64,000 nucleotides of DNA from Acinetobacter tianfuensis (GCF_003611465.1 NZ_RAXV01000009.1:28479-92478); one strand, 5' to 3'. Counted from the first letter of the stretch, positions 35,574 to 45,382 are shown. Notes: generated by a model from the letters alone, not told the origin. Made by a program: numbers and translations.

Positions 35574-37433
35574 TTAATATTTAACAGTGATGCCGATAGA
35601 GGCTAAACGCCCGCCATTCATATAATACAAACCTGAACCATACGATGAGGTTTTGTATTCGACATCACCGATATTTTGTAAATTGGTAAAGACTTTTAGG
35701 TTGGGGTTAATATTCCAAAATGCGCTCATATCAAGGGTGGCATATCCGGGATTGCGTGCCTGATAATCCACAGCATCTGATTTGGCATTTAAGGTTGCAT
35801 TCATGCCATAAAGGTCATTGCTCCAACCGGCAGCCAAGCTTAAGTTCTGACGTGGTCGGCGCTGTAAATCTTGTTTTTTCTCATCATCTTGCGCTTTTAC
35901 ATAATGATAGCTGAGTTTGCTTGACCATCCGCCATTTTGCCATTGCAGATAGGTTTCCACACCTTGATACACCGCTGTATTCAGGTTTTCTAAGGTGTAA
36001 TTAGGGCCATTCACAATCAGATGGTCCACTTTGGTGTGGTACAGAGACAGGCCGCTACTTAGCCCATAATTAAGTTTCTGATCGACACCAATTTCATAAG
36101 AAGTGCTTTCCTCAGGCTTTAAGTTCGGATTGCCTGACCAGCTGTTATAGCGTTCATCTAAGGTTGGTGATTTAAATGCGGTACCGATATTGGCATAGAC
36201 GCTGGTGAGCGGCAGAGCTTGCAGACGAATTGCAGCTTGGCCAATGGTATGGCTGCCATATTTTGCATCGTCTTCTAGGCGAATTCCGAGCTGTGTATTA
36301 AGACCATCTTGATGATATTGATGCTGTAAGTAATAACCCGTGCTGCGGTTATCATCTTGATAGGCCGTGCCATATGACACGATGTCACCGCTGATTTTAC
36401 GGTGCGTAATCCCGCTTAAAAGCGTTTGCTTTGGCGTCAGCTCAAATTTGGAATAAATTTCCGCTTCTTGGGTTTTATTGTGGGTGAAGTCGGTGGTAGT
36501 GACCTGATCTAGCTCATCTTTAAATTGAGAAAGTCGAGCGTGCAGTTCTAAAGCAGGTAACAGACGCACTTCACCACGGAGGTTGATCATTTCATTGTTA
36601 AAGTCTTGCGCGACATTGCTGTAGTTCAGGCAGTTATAGTCTTTATCTTCATTACTGCAGCTGACATAAAAGCTGCGGCCTTCGTTAGAGCTATAGTCTA
36701 ATGCATAAGCATGATTTTCTTGTTTAGAGCCAGCTTTCGCACTCCAGCCTTTTTGGTCATAGCTGGCTGTGCTCAGTTCATCTAAATCAAAAACTTTAGT
36801 GGCATCTGATTCTAAGCGTTGCCCTCGAATCTGTGCGTAATAGCCATTTTTTGTGGCATCTGCGCCAATAATACTTTTATAGGTTTTGTGTTCACCGACT
36901 TCCGTACTGGCAAAGGCTGTATTTTTCGTTGGTGTCTTGGAAATAATTTGTACCACACCGCCAATCGCATCTGAGCCATACAATACAGAAGCAGGGCCTT
37001 TGAGCACTTCAATTTGCTGAATATCAGTGGTATCTAAAAACTGTAATGGCGCCATGCCTGATGTTGCAGAGTTTAAACGCACGCCATCGCGCAGCACGAG
37101 GGTATGGTCAGACTCTGTACCGCGTACAAAAATGGACGCCACTTGTCCTAAGCCGCCGTTTTGCACCATATTGATGGACGCATCGTTACGCAGCAAATCG
37201 CTCATTTGTGAAATAGGCGATTGCTCCACCGCCGCAGGCTCAATAATGGATATACGCGCAGGGATATTTTCTAATTTTTCTGCTGAGCGGGTTGCCGTCA
37301 CGACAATGGTGTCCATTTTAGGCTGTGCAATGGAATCTGCTGCAACAGACATTTGGGAGCTAAAAATACAAAGGGCAGATAGGCCAGCTGCAAGCGCAGT
37401 CGGCTGAAAAGGAAAAGGCATACAAAACTCCAT
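35574..37433 (-). CDS. btuB: TonB-dependent vitamin B12 receptor (BtuB type), riboswitch-controlled
   Basis: Outer-membrane TonB-dependent receptor, about 619 residues, predicted to import cobalamins. Signal peptide (ALAAGLSALCIFSSQMSVAA), TonB box region MDTIVVTATRS, plug with GGLGQVASIFVRGTESDHTLVLRDGVRLNSATSG and IEVLKGPASVLYGSDAIGGVVQI, then a 22-strand barrel ending YMNGGRLASIGITVKY. Start at 37433 has GGGG 7 bases upstream; an ATG four codons later (37421) with GGAG 6 bases upstream is equally possible. The cobalamin riboswitch in its leader and the downstream adenosyltransferase support the substrate. Identity to E. coli BtuB was not computed. Confidence 0.88.
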   Translation of the reverse strand: MEFCMPFPFQPTALAAGLSALCIFSSQMSVAADSIAQPKMDTIVVTATRSAEKLENIPARISIIEPAAVEQSPISQMSDLLRNDASINMVQNGGLGQVASIFVRGTESDHTLVLRDGVRLNSATSGMAPLQFLDTTDIQQIEVLKGPASVLYGSDAIGGVVQIISKTPTKNTAFASTEVGEHKTYKSIIGADATKNGYYAQIRGQRLESDATKVFDLDELSTASYDQKGWSAKAGSKQENHAYALDYSSNEGRSFYVSCSNEDKDYNCLNYSNVAQDFNNEMINLRGEVRLLPALELHARLSQFKDELDQVTTTDFTHNKTQEAEIYSKFELTPKQTLLSGITHRKISGDIVSYGTAYQDDNRSTGYYLQHQYHQDGLNTQLGIRLEDDAKYGSHTIGQAAIRLQALPLTSVYANIGTAFKSPTLDERYNSWSGNPNLKPEESTSYEIGVDQKLNYGLSSGLSLYHTKVDHLIVNGPNYTLENLNTAVYQGVETYLQWQNGGWSSKLSYHYVKAQDDEKKQDLQRRPRQNLSLAAGWSNDLYGMNATLNAKSDAVDYQARNPGYATLDMSAFWNINPNLKVFTNLQNIGDVEYKTSSYGSGLYYMNGGRLASIGITVKY

Positions 37434-37469
37434 ACATTTACCCCACGTAAATGATTGGGTGACAGAACA

Positions 37470-37585
37470 CAGTATGCAGGTATCGGACTGGCAAGGCATT
37501 GCTTGCGCACCGTTGCGGGGGCAGTGTTGTTGAAACTTCCCATGCGAACTGTTGTGAAGGGTTTAAGTATAGTGAACTCCTTTTA
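37470..37585 (-). promoter_or_regulatory. Cobalamin riboswitch controlling btuB-adenosyltransferase
   Basis: On the minus strand the leader contains the conserved core ACTGCCCCCGCAACGGTG and the B12 box AGTCCGATACCTGC at 37476-37489. These are hallmarks of AdoCbl riboswitches. The element ends about 40 bases before the receptor start, so translation is likely blocked when cobalamin is bound. Boundaries are approximate. Confidence 0.88.
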
Positions 37586-37668
37586 TTCGAACAATCTTCT
37601 CGATCTGAGATTTGCATTACAGAATATTCAGCTTGACTTGCTGTGGCGCAGAAATTACTCTGCCTGCG

Positions 37669-37803
37669 CTTCAGGTGCTTCCTTAATTGAGAAGTGAAAC
37701 TGGGAAGTCAGTCCGAACGGCTTATTGCTGTTTTAATCTGACACTGCCCCCGCAACGGTGAATCGTTCATGCTGAACGTAAGTCCGGAGACCGGCCTGAT
37801 GCA
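37669..37803 (+). promoter_or_regulatory. Cobalamin riboswitch controlling the second BtuB-type receptor
   Basis: GGTGCTTCC and GTGAAACTGGGAAGTC open the element; the core ACTGCCCCCGCAACGGTG (37742-37760) and B12 box AGTCCGGAGACCGGCC (37781-37796) follow. About 140 bases of GC-rich leader remain before the coding start and may hold the expression platform. Boundaries are approximate. Confidence 0.88.
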
Positions 37804-37944
37804 CACCTATACATAATGCGGCGGGCGTTATAGCGGGATTGCATGTCTGCGCCTTTTCTATAGGCCTAAGCCAATTGCTTACCCTGATCCGCCTCGCGTT
37901 ATCCACTTTTATTGCGCACGGGCGGTGCGTTCGGGGAATACAGC

Positions 37945-39807
37945 ATGCATTCTTTCTCTAAGGCTCTTATCGGGTCGCTTTTTATTTTATCTCCACTATC
38001 TGCTGCTATGGCAGAGGACCAAATTCATCAGTTTCCAGTCATTACCAATACCGTTGCCAATATTGTTGAGCAAGACTCACAAAAAACCTTAGCCGCGGTC
38101 ACTGTAATTGACCGTGCAGAAATTGAACGTAAGCAATTTAACTCATTACAAGACTTATTGCGTACTGTGCCGGGCGTAACGTACAGCAATACTGGCGGTT
38201 TAGGTAAAGTTACGAGTGTTTCAATTCGCGGTACAGGCAACCGTCATGCATTGGTCTTGGTGGATGGTCAAAAGGTCGGTTCAGCAACGCTTGGTGAAAC
38301 GGCTTTTGAACACTTCCCAATTGATCAGATTGAGCGTGTCGAAGTGCTGCGTGGTCCGCGTTCCAGCTTGTATGGTTCAGAAGCGATTGGCGGTGTAATT
38401 CAAATCTTTACACGTAAAGGCACGCAAAATGGCATAAAACCATTTGCATCTTTTAGCTATGGTTCGCATGAAACATATCAAAGCAATGCTGGTCTAAATA
38501 TTAAGCACGATAATACATGGGCAACCTTGAGTTTAGCGGGCACCAAAACCCAAGGCATTGATGCAACAAATATTGCTGAGCCTTACGACCTTGATAAAGA
38601 TGGCTACGAAAATAAGTCAGCATCTTTACGTATGGGGCATAAATTTAATGATCAATTTGATATTGATGCAAGTGTCTTAGTGGTTGATGGTGAAAATGAA
38701 TATGATAATAGAGACTTACCTTGGGCTGCAGATGTAAAAAATGTACATAGCAAAATAGAGCAGAATATTTACAGCATCGGTGCGACCTACAAGCCATTTG
38801 ACCTATGGACTACAGGATTAAAGTTAGGCCGATCTGAAGATAAACTCGATAGCCGTGATGGTTATCCATCAGTTATTAATACTCAGCGTGACAGCTTATC
38901 ATGGCTGAATACACTGTACTTGAATAAACAAAATACATTGATGCTTGGCTTTGATTATCAAAATGATGAGGTTTCAGGCACGCAAGCGTATGCAGTTAAA
39001 GAGCGTGATAACAAAGCTTACTTTGCACAATATCTAGGTTCATTTGGCAACATCGATGTGCAAGGTGCAGTCCGTCAGGATGATAATGAGCAGTTTGGTA
39101 ATCATACGACTGGAAGCGCAACTTTAGGATATCGCTTCAATGATGCCATACAAACTTATGTCAGTTATGGCACTGCATTTAAAGCCCCGACATTCAATGA
39201 TTTGTATTGGCCAGGAAGTGAAAACCCGACCTTAGTGCCAGAAGAGTCTGAAAACTATGAAATTGGTTTTAAAGGCGTGATCAGCAATGTTCAATGGGAA
39301 CTCAATGGTTTCTATAATGAAATTGAAAATATGATCGCATGGGCGCCAAATGCATCTGGGAACTATGTTCCAAGCAATATCGATAAAGCAAAAATTAAAG
39401 GTGCTGAAGTATCGTTCAATCAGCAATTAAATGATTTTGTTTGGAATATCAATTATACCTACCAAGAGCCTGAAAATGAGACAGCAGGGGCTCATGGCAA
39501 GCAGCTGGTCTTAAAACCAAAGCAAATCTTTAATGCATCAGCTGATTATACGATGGATAAGTGGACTGTCGGTGCTTCAGTTCATGCAGAAGATAAGCGT
39601 TATACCAATGCTGCAAATACTGAAGAGTTGGGCTCATTTGCTACAGTAGATACGCGAGTTACTTATCAAGCAACGCCTGAATTCAGTGTTCAAGCCAAGC
39701 TTGCTAATATGTTTGATAAAGAATATTCGACTAACTACAGCAATAGCACGTTATATAACCAAGATGGTCGGACCGCTTGGGTGACATTACGTTATGCAAT
39801 GAAATAA
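37945..39807 (+). CDS. TonB-dependent receptor, BtuB family, second copy
   Basis: Outer-membrane receptor of 620 residues, divergent from the first btuB and behind its own cobalamin riboswitch. Signal peptide ends at SAAMA. The plug has TVPGVTYSNTGGLGKVTSVSIRG, HALVLVDGQKVGSATLG and VEVLRGPRSSLYGSEAIGGVIQIFTRKG, and a DLDKDGYENKSASL loop that recalls the calcium-binding loop of E. coli BtuB. The barrel ends in AWVTLRYAMK. The start at 37945 (MHSFSKAL) has GGGGAA 7 bases upstream and a proper signal peptide; the frame also extends 11 codons further up. It may accept cobalamins or other corrinoids, with a substrate range different from the first. Confidence 0.88.
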   Translation: MHSFSKALIGSLFILSPLSAAMAEDQIHQFPVITNTVANIVEQDSQKTLAAVTVIDRAEIERKQFNSLQDLLRTVPGVTYSNTGGLGKVTSVSIRGTGNRHALVLVDGQKVGSATLGETAFEHFPIDQIERVEVLRGPRSSLYGSEAIGGVIQIFTRKGTQNGIKPFASFSYGSHETYQSNAGLNIKHDNTWATLSLAGTKTQGIDATNIAEPYDLDKDGYENKSASLRMGHKFNDQFDIDASVLVVDGENEYDNRDLPWAADVKNVHSKIEQNIYSIGATYKPFDLWTTGLKLGRSEDKLDSRDGYPSVINTQRDSLSWLNTLYLNKQNTLMLGFDYQNDEVSGTQAYAVKERDNKAYFAQYLGSFGNIDVQGAVRQDDNEQFGNHTTGSATLGYRFNDAIQTYVSYGTAFKAPTFNDLYWPGSENPTLVPEESENYEIGFKGVISNVQWELNGFYNEIENMIAWAPNASGNYVPSNIDKAKIKGAEVSFNQQLNDFVWNINYTYQEPENETAGAHGKQLVLKPKQIFNASADYTMDKWTVGASVHAEDKRYTNAANTEELGSFATVDTRVTYQATPEFSVQAKLANMFDKEYSTNYSNSTLYNQDGRTAWVTLRYAMK

Positions 39808-39822
39808 TTGGTTCAATTATTC

Positions 39823-39850
39823 AAAAAGCCCTGATCATTCAGGGCTTTTT
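39823..39850 (+). terminator. Intrinsic terminator after the second BtuB-type gene
   Basis: AAAAAGCCCTGA and TCAGGGCTTTTT arms with a short loop. Confidence 0.9.
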
Positions 39851-39967
39851 ACTTTTGCGCAGTATTCATGCTGAAAATGCACGCAAGTCTAGAAAATTGC
39901 ATTACAATGATTCGCCTTCATATTCATAGATAGGCTATGAATAGGGCGGAGTCAGAGCCAAAACAAC

Positions 39968-40609
39968 ATGCGAACCCGTGCCAAAATCTGCGGAATTACA
40001 CGTATTCAAGATATTCAGTCTGTCGTCCAAGCAGGCGCAGATGCGATTGGATTTGTATTCTTTGCGCCCAGCCCGCGCAGCGTAACGGCAGTGCAGGCTG
40101 CTGAGCTGATTCAGCATGTGCCGCCTTATGTACAGACCGTGGGTTTATTTGTGAATGCATCGGCTGCGGATGTACAGGATATTTTAAAAATTTCACCTGT
40201 AGACATACTGCAGTTTCATGGCGATGAAAATCCTGAACAATGTCAAACGATTGCGCAAATTGTTGGACGCCGCTGGTATAAAGCCATTCAGGTTGAACCT
40301 GAACTGGATGTGATTGCAGAAATTCAAAACTATCAGGCAGCAGGCGCAAGTGCCGTACTTTTAGATGCTTGGCATCCCGAGCTAAAAGGCGGTACAGGGC
40401 ACAGTTTTGATTGGGCTCAATTTCCCAAACTGGATATTCCTTTAATTTTGGCAGGCGGCTTAAAACCTGAAAATATTGAAGATGCGATTCGCACCACAGG
40501 CGCTTATGCAGTCGATGTCAGCGGCGGGGTAGAATCAAGCAAAGGTATCAAAGACCAACAACTCATAGAACGCTTTATGCAAGGAGTCCATCGTGGATCA
40601 GCAAAATAA
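39968..40609 (+). CDS. trpF: Phosphoribosylanthranilate isomerase
   Basis: TIM-barrel enzyme of tryptophan synthesis that converts phosphoribosylanthranilate to CdRP, 213 residues. [34 protein letters not shown] contains the general-base Cys, and the usual phosphate-binding strands end in [12 protein letters not shown] and [16 protein letters not shown], with the catalytic Asp in DVSSG-like sequence. ATG at 39968. Its 3' end overlaps trpB by 17 bases, so the two are translationally coupled, matching the trpFB operon known from A. calcoaceticus. Confidence 0.96.
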   Translation: MRTRAKICGITRIQDIQSVVQAGADAIGFVFFAPSPRSVTAVQAAELIQHVPPYVQTVGLFVNASAADVQDILKISPVDILQFHGDENPEQCQTIAQIVGRRWYKAIQVEPELDVIAEIQNYQAAGASAVLLDAWHPELKGGTGHSFDWAQFPKLDIPLILAGGLKPENIEDAIRTTGAYAVDVSGGVESSKGIKDQQLIERFMQGVHRGSAK

Positions 40610-41819
40610 GATTGACTATACCCAATTCCCTGACGCACAAGGGCATTTCGGTATTCATGGCGGGCGTTTTGTGTCAGAAACTCTAATGGCAGCACTTGAG
40701 GACTTAGAAAAACTCTATTTCCGCATGAAAGATGATGCCCAGTTTTTGGCAGAATTCGACCGTGACTTGGCGTATTACGTCGGTCGTCCAAGTCCTTTAT
40801 ATTATGCTGAGCGATGGTCGAAAGAGTTGGGCGGTGCGCAAATTTACTTAAAACGTGAAGACCTGAACCATACAGGTTCACATAAAGTGAATAACACCAT
40901 TGGTCAGGCTTTGCTGGCTAAGCTGTCAGGTAAAAAACGTATTATTGCGGAAACAGGCGCGGGTCAGCACGGTGTAGCAACGGCGACGATTGCAGCGCGT
41001 TTAGGCCTTGAATGCGTGGTATTTATGGGTGCTGAAGACGTTAAACGTCAAGCCATGAATGTCTACCGTATGCGCTTATTGGGCGCAACCGTTGTGCCGG
41101 TAGAAAGCGGTTCAAAAACATTGAAAGATGCCATGAACGAAGCGATGCGTGACTGGGTCACCAATGTCGATTCAACTTATTACGTGATTGGTACAGTGGC
41201 GGGTCCGCATCCTTATCCGCAATTGGTTCGTGATTTCCAATCCATCATTGGCCGTGAAGCGCGTAAACAAATTCAGGAACAAGCAGGTCGCCTTCCTGAT
41301 GCATTGGTTGCATGTGTGGGCGGCGGTTCAAATGCGATGGGCTTGTTCTATCCGTTCTTGAATGATGAAGATGTGAAAATGTACGGTGTTGAAGCTGCAG
41401 GCTACGGCATTGAAACAGGCAAGCACTCTGCACCATTAAACGCAGGTCATGTCGGTGTACTTCACGGCAACCGTACTTACTTGATGTCGGATGACCAAGG
41501 TCAAATTATTGAAACACATTCAATTTCTGCAGGTTTGGACTACCCGGGTGTTGGCCCTGAGCACAGCTTCCTCAAAGACATGCACCGCGTAAACTATGTG
41601 CCGATCAATGACACTGAAGCATTGCAAGGTTTCCGTGACTTAACCCAAATCGAAGGCATTATCCCTGCACTGGAAAGCTCACATGCCATGGCTTATGTGA
41701 CGAAACTTGCTCCGACGATGGACAAAGACCAAATCATTATTGCGACGGTTTCAGGCCGCGGCGATAAAGACTTAATGACCGTTGCCCGCATTGATGGCGT
41801 GGAAATGGTTGAGATGTAA
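40593..41819 (+). CDS. trpB: Tryptophan synthase beta subunit
   Basis: PLP enzyme joining indole and serine to tryptophan, 408 residues. The PLP-binding Lys lies in [10 protein letters not shown], and the phosphate-binding glycine loop is [22 protein letters not shown] and the C-terminal [14 protein letters not shown] motif ([11 protein letters not shown]) are also present. The start is GTG at 40593 with AAGGAG 6 bases upstream, inside the end of trpF. Its partner trpA lies about 6.5 kb away in a separate operon. A palindromic repeat follows the stop. Confidence 0.97.
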   Translation: MDQQNKIDYTQFPDAQGHFGIHGGRFVSETLMAALEDLEKLYFRMKDDAQFLAEFDRDLAYYVGRPSPLYYAERWSKELGGAQIYLKREDLNHTGSHKVNNTIGQALLAKLSGKKRIIAETGAGQHGVATATIAARLGLECVVFMGAEDVKRQAMNVYRMRLLGATVVPVESGSKTLKDAMNEAMRDWVTNVDSTYYVIGTVAGPHPYPQLVRDFQSIIGREARKQIQEQAGRLPDALVACVGGGSNAMGLFYPFLNDEDVKMYGVEAAGYGIETGKHSAPLNAGHVGVLHGNRTYLMSDDQGQIIETHSISAGLDYPGVGPEHSFLKDMHRVNYVPINDTEALQGFRDLTQIEGIIPALESSHAMAYVTKLAPTMDKDQIIIATVSGRGDKDLMTVARIDGVEMVEM

Positions 41820-41821
41820 AA

Positions 41822-41896
41822 CCTCCCTCAGCCCCTTTTTATCAAATTCAATGAGGGGATAAGTCCTCCTTTGTTAAAGGAGGGTTGGGAGGATTT
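41822..41896. repeat. Palindromic intergenic repeat, copy 3
   Basis: CCTCCCTCAGCCCC...GAGGGGATAAG followed by TCCTCCTTTGTTAAAGGAGG and GGGAGGATT. Same plan as the element at 10425-10494. Lies directly after trpB. Confidence 0.7.
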
Positions 41897-42043
41897 AAAA
41901 AATCGCGCAGAATAACTTCTGCGCGATTTTTTATGGCTGAAGATTTTATTGAGGCAAAGTTCTACAAAACCTATGCAGAAAATAAGTGTGAAATACATCA
42001 CGATATTGGAGAGATTTAACGGTTTAACAAAGACTCAATAATA

Positions 42044-42769
42044 ATGACATTTACACACTTGGTTCGTGCTGAATCTTTTCCTCAAAAAATCAGTTGGAAT
42101 GCACGAGATACTTTTGCAGTACTTATCATTCCTTTAATTCTGCTGAATAGCTTTGTCTTAGAACAATTGTTCGGTGCGCCGGTTCAAGTTGCCTTAGGCG
42201 ATTCGATTTTTCGAGGCATTTTATTTATTGCTGTATGTTGGCTCTATAAGACGATGCTGTATACGCACTGGCAAAAGTATAAACAGGCCTTTTGGCGCTC
42301 AAGTCTGTTGGTGATTGTCGGTGCGGTTGTATTGCAAGTGGTGATTTCATTTACACGCAGTCTGTTGCCAGTTGGCGAGAGCATTGAAAAAGAATCGACT
42401 ATTGATCCCAATACGATTGCCTTTTTCAGCTTGCTGATCATCAGCCTTGGGCCATTATTTACCGCTTTGCTCGAAGATATTATCTTCCGTTACACCTTGC
42501 TGCAAAAGCTGTTTGTACAGCCTTGGCTATGGCGAGCAGTCTTAGTGGTGTTGAACGCGATCTTATTTGGCCTAATTCATTATCATAATTTTGACGGCGA
42601 TCTGATTGCCGCCATCAGTTTTATGGCGGCAGGTCTATTTTTAAACCTTGTATATTTATGGACGCGCAATATTTGGCATGTGTTACTCATTCATTTTGTG
42701 AATAATGCGGTACTATCGCTAGGCGGCGTGATTTTATTGAAATTGCTGCAGTCCTATACGGGGAACTGA
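42044..42769 (+). CDS. CPBP-family intramembrane metalloprotease
   Basis: CPBP/Abi (Rce1-like) intramembrane protease, 241 residues with about seven helices. The family's motif 1 (EExxxR) appears as LLEDIIFRYTLL, with Asp instead of the second Glu. Motif 2 is FGLIHYHNFDG, and motif 3 is HVLLIHFVNNAVL with His and Asn. These residues bind the catalytic metal. Substrates in bacteria are mostly unknown; some members confer bacteriocin immunity or process peptides. It is followed 21 bases later by the DUF1543 gene and likely co-transcribed with it. Confidence 0.85.
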   Translation: MTFTHLVRAESFPQKISWNARDTFAVLIIPLILLNSFVLEQLFGAPVQVALGDSIFRGILFIAVCWLYKTMLYTHWQKYKQAFWRSSLLVIVGAVVLQVVISFTRSLLPVGESIEKESTIDPNTIAFFSLLIISLGPLFTALLEDIIFRYTLLQKLFVQPWLWRAVLVVLNAILFGLIHYHNFDGDLIAAISFMAAGLFLNLVYLWTRNIWHVLLIHFVNNAVLSLGGVILLKLLQSYTGN

Positions 42770-42790
42770 TGCTGGAATATAGGAGAGAAG

Positions 42791-43303
42791 GTGTCAAATT
42801 TATATATGGTCATGCTTGGCGGGCGGCATGCCAAAGCCAATACCGAAGTGCATGATGTTGTTTTTGCTGCTGGCGAAAGCTTGGAAGACTGTTATCCGCA
42901 GCTGCGGGAAGCATGGTTTGGTGAGCAGAATGGCCTGCATATAGATGCATGGATGAAAGTGACAGCAGCCTATACTGCACAGGACGCGTACCAAGTCATT
43001 TTGTCGCAAGAGCCTAGGACATCTGCTTTAAAATTGTGGCTGATTAATCTTGGCGGTTATGATGTGCGCGAATTTGGTGAATTGCACCGTTATGTGCTGG
43101 TGGCTGCAGCCGCTGAAAATCAGGCTAAACAGCTGGGCAAAGCGCATTTTGCCAGTCATTGGCAAAAACAGCATACCGACCGTGTGCTGGATGTAGATGA
43201 CTGCATTGCTGTTGATCAAATTGCAGGGCATTTTATTCAGCTTAGACAAGGTCCAGCTGAAACTGAGCAATGGGAAAATTGTTACATTCGAATTGATGTA
43301 TAA
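42791..43303 (+). CDS. DUF1543-domain protein
   Basis: A 170-residue cytosolic protein. The sequence MVMLGGRHAKANTEVHDVVFAAGES recurs in altered form as LINLGGYDVREFGELHRYVLVAAAAE, so it is an internal duplication of a roughly 80-residue unit, as expected for DUF1543. No catalytic motif is known for the family. GTG at 42791 is preceded by AGGAG. The gene shares direction and close spacing with the CPBP protease gene upstream. I propose no function. Confidence 0.8.
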   Translation: MSNLYMVMLGGRHAKANTEVHDVVFAAGESLEDCYPQLREAWFGEQNGLHIDAWMKVTAAYTAQDAYQVILSQEPRTSALKLWLINLGGYDVREFGELHRYVLVAAAAENQAKQLGKAHFASHWQKQHTDRVLDVDDCIAVDQIAGHFIQLRQGPAETEQWENCYIRIDV

Positions 43304-43451
43304 ATGCATATTTAAGTTTTATAAGGAAATCACCCGGCATTATTTTTGTGTTTTTCTGGCAGTTATTGGCTAAATGGTCTGTTCATCTGCCAATTATTGC
43401 GCATAATAGGAGCAGAAATTTTGGGAACAATTATGCAAAGGATTGGCATAA

Positions 43452-44444
43452 ATGGATTTAATTGAGCCGAATGGTCAAGTAAATTATGGGCGTTTCAGCA
43501 AATTGCCGCATAATATTGATATTAACCGCTACATCTATAGAACGCCATATGGCAAGACTTTAGAGGGCTGGCGTAAGCATTTAAAATATAAAAAATTTAA
43601 ATTCTGCAGTATTCAGCATCAGCATTATACCATTGGGCTGGCCATTGCCGATATTGGCTGGGCTGGGCATGGTTTTGTTTATGTATATGATCATTTGACC
43701 AAAGATGTGATGGATTGGAATGCAATTAATATTCTGTCTGCGCAAACTCAGGTTGATGAGCAGCCCTTATTTAATCAAAGCCATTTCACTAAAGCCAGTA
43801 TGCAGCTGGAAATTCAGCATGCCAATGGTGTGCGCTATATCCGTTTAAGTAAGCATGGTGAATTGCAATTAAGCGCCCGAATTTTTTGCGCAGGCACAGA
43901 TCCTTTAAGCATGTGTTCGCCAACAGGCATTAATGGCTGGACTTATACCCAAAAGCTGACCACCTTGACGTGTGAAGGTTTCTTTAAAAATAAGCAAGGT
44001 GAAACCATTCAATTTAATGAGCGAACCTTCGCTTCATTGGATGATACATGCGGTTTCTTAAGGCCTGAAACGGCTTGGTTCTGGCTGTCCTGCAACTTTT
44101 GGGACAATCATCAAAACCGCATTGGCCTAAATTTAGCATCTGGCGTGAATGAAAGTTTTGGCAATGAAAACTGTATTTGGGTAAATGGGGTTCTGCACCC
44201 GATGAGTGATGTGCTGTTTGAGCAGCAGGATGATAATATTTGGCATATCCGATCTTTAGATGAAAGTTTGGATTTGAATGTGCATACTGGCTGGCGCCGT
44301 TATGAAAATTTAAATTTGCGTTTGGTCGGCAGTCAGTTCAGTCAATGGCAGGCGGCAGTCAGCGGCAGTATCCGTTTAAAAAATCAGGAAGTTCTTTTGT
44401 TAAATGAATATGGGCTGCTGGAACGGCATTATGCCAAGTGGTAG
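43452..44444 (+). CDS. DUF2804-family protein
   Basis: A 330-residue protein of the DUF2804 family, about which little is known. Hallmarks: the N-terminal NGQVNYGRFSKLPHNIDINR, WRKHLKYKKFKFCSIQHQHYTIGLAIADIGWAG, the central TAWFWLSCNFWDNHQNRIGLNLASGVNESFGNENCIWVNG, and a C-terminal LLNEYGLLERHYAKW. No signal peptide or membrane helix is evident; beta-rich lipocalin-like folding is suspected for the family, but this is inference. A strong terminator follows. Many relatives occur in lipid-storing actinobacteria and gammaproteobacteria. Confidence 0.85.
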   Translation: MDLIEPNGQVNYGRFSKLPHNIDINRYIYRTPYGKTLEGWRKHLKYKKFKFCSIQHQHYTIGLAIADIGWAGHGFVYVYDHLTKDVMDWNAINILSAQTQVDEQPLFNQSHFTKASMQLEIQHANGVRYIRLSKHGELQLSARIFCAGTDPLSMCSPTGINGWTYTQKLTTLTCEGFFKNKQGETIQFNERTFASLDDTCGFLRPETAWFWLSCNFWDNHQNRIGLNLASGVNESFGNENCIWVNGVLHPMSDVLFEQQDDNIWHIRSLDESLDLNVHTGWRRYENLNLRLVGSQFSQWQAAVSGSIRLKNQEVLLLNEYGLLERHYAKW

Positions 44445-44458
44445 CAGCTGCTGAGCTT

Positions 44459-44489
44459 AAAAAGCCGTATCCCGTGATACGGCTTTTTT
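44459..44489. terminator. Bidirectional intrinsic terminator
   Basis: AAAAAGCCGTATC and GATACGGCTTTTTT around a 4-base loop, shared by the convergent DUF2804 and PF10118 genes. Confidence 0.9.
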
Positions 44490-44503
44490 GTTAGATAGAT
44501 GAT

Positions 44504-45382
44504 TTATTTAGCAGCTTGCCAGAAAACTTCTGCAGCTTGAATTGGGTCTTGGGTATCTTCAAAAGTTTTCAGCCAAATATTGTAGTTATCGACCACTGGG
44601 TGCTGGCTAGGGTGGAAATCGCTTTTAAACCAGTCGCGGTACTGCTTGCTCATACGGGTCAGTGTTCCTTTTCTGCCAAAGAACCACGGCAGGCCTTTTA
44701 CATTTAATTTTAGGCGTTCAGTGAGGTTGAATCCGTCATGTTTTAGCATGACATTGGCACGGTATAAGGTGAAGCCGGTCATTAGCGCGCTGGTCCAAAC
44801 CAAAGTAAATTTCTTTAAATTTTCATCCACCTTTGCGACATTTTTCATGACATCAAATGCGACATCACGGTGTTCCATTTCTTCAATCGCATGCCAAATA
44901 AACAGTGCGCGTACATAAGGGTGCGCTGCCTGCAAAACCTCTTTACGCGAACAGAAGGTTTCAGCCATCAGCGCTGTTAAATGTTCCGCCGCTGCGGTCA
45001 TGGCAATATTGTATTCAGCTGAGCGTTTGCTGAGTTCAAATTTAAAAATCTTATTTAAGCGCTGAATAAAGGCATCAACTGGCATGCCTTGCTGCTTCAT
45101 CAGCTGATTCATTTTGTCATGCGCCATGCCGTGCTGCGCCTCTTGACGGATAAAATCAGCAACACGCTGCTGCAAATCAGGATCTTCAATTTTGTCGCGG
45201 AATAAGCGTACAGATTCAATAAAATAGCGTTCACCATCTGGGAAGGTTAGGCTGAGCGCATCAAACATACGGGTCAGAAAAGGGTCACCGCCAAACCAGA
45301 AGCGCGGAATTTCTTCCAGTTTAAAATTCAGCTGGGTACGGACAACTGGTGTCACAGAGGCATATTTAACATGGGCATTCAT
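44504..45382 (-). CDS. Predicted metal-dependent hydrolase (PF10118 family)
   Basis: A 292-residue ferritin-like helical protein of the PF10118 family, annotated as a metal-dependent hydrolase without a defined substrate. Carboxylate/His residues that could bind a di-metal centre recur: PDGERYFIESVRLF, IRQEAQHGMAHDKMN, AAAEHLTALMAETF and WHAIEEMEHRDVAFDVM. This spacing of Glu and E-x-x-H pairs resembles ferritin-like di-iron proteins. It is divergent from an AraC-type regulator, and such pairs often form a regulator-target unit. Function is unknown. Confidence 0.82.
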   Translation of the reverse strand: MNAHVKYASVTPVVRTQLNFKLEEIPRFWFGGDPFLTRMFDALSLTFPDGERYFIESVRLFRDKIEDPDLQQRVADFIRQEAQHGMAHDKMNQLMKQQGMPVDAFIQRLNKIFKFELSKRSAEYNIAMTAAAEHLTALMAETFCSRKEVLQAAHPYVRALFIWHAIEEMEHRDVAFDVMKNVAKVDENLKKFTLVWTSALMTGFTLYRANVMLKHDGFNLTERLKLNVKGLPWFFGRKGTLTRMSKQYRDWFKSDFHPSQHPVVDNYNIWLKTFEDTQDPIQAAEVFWQAAK

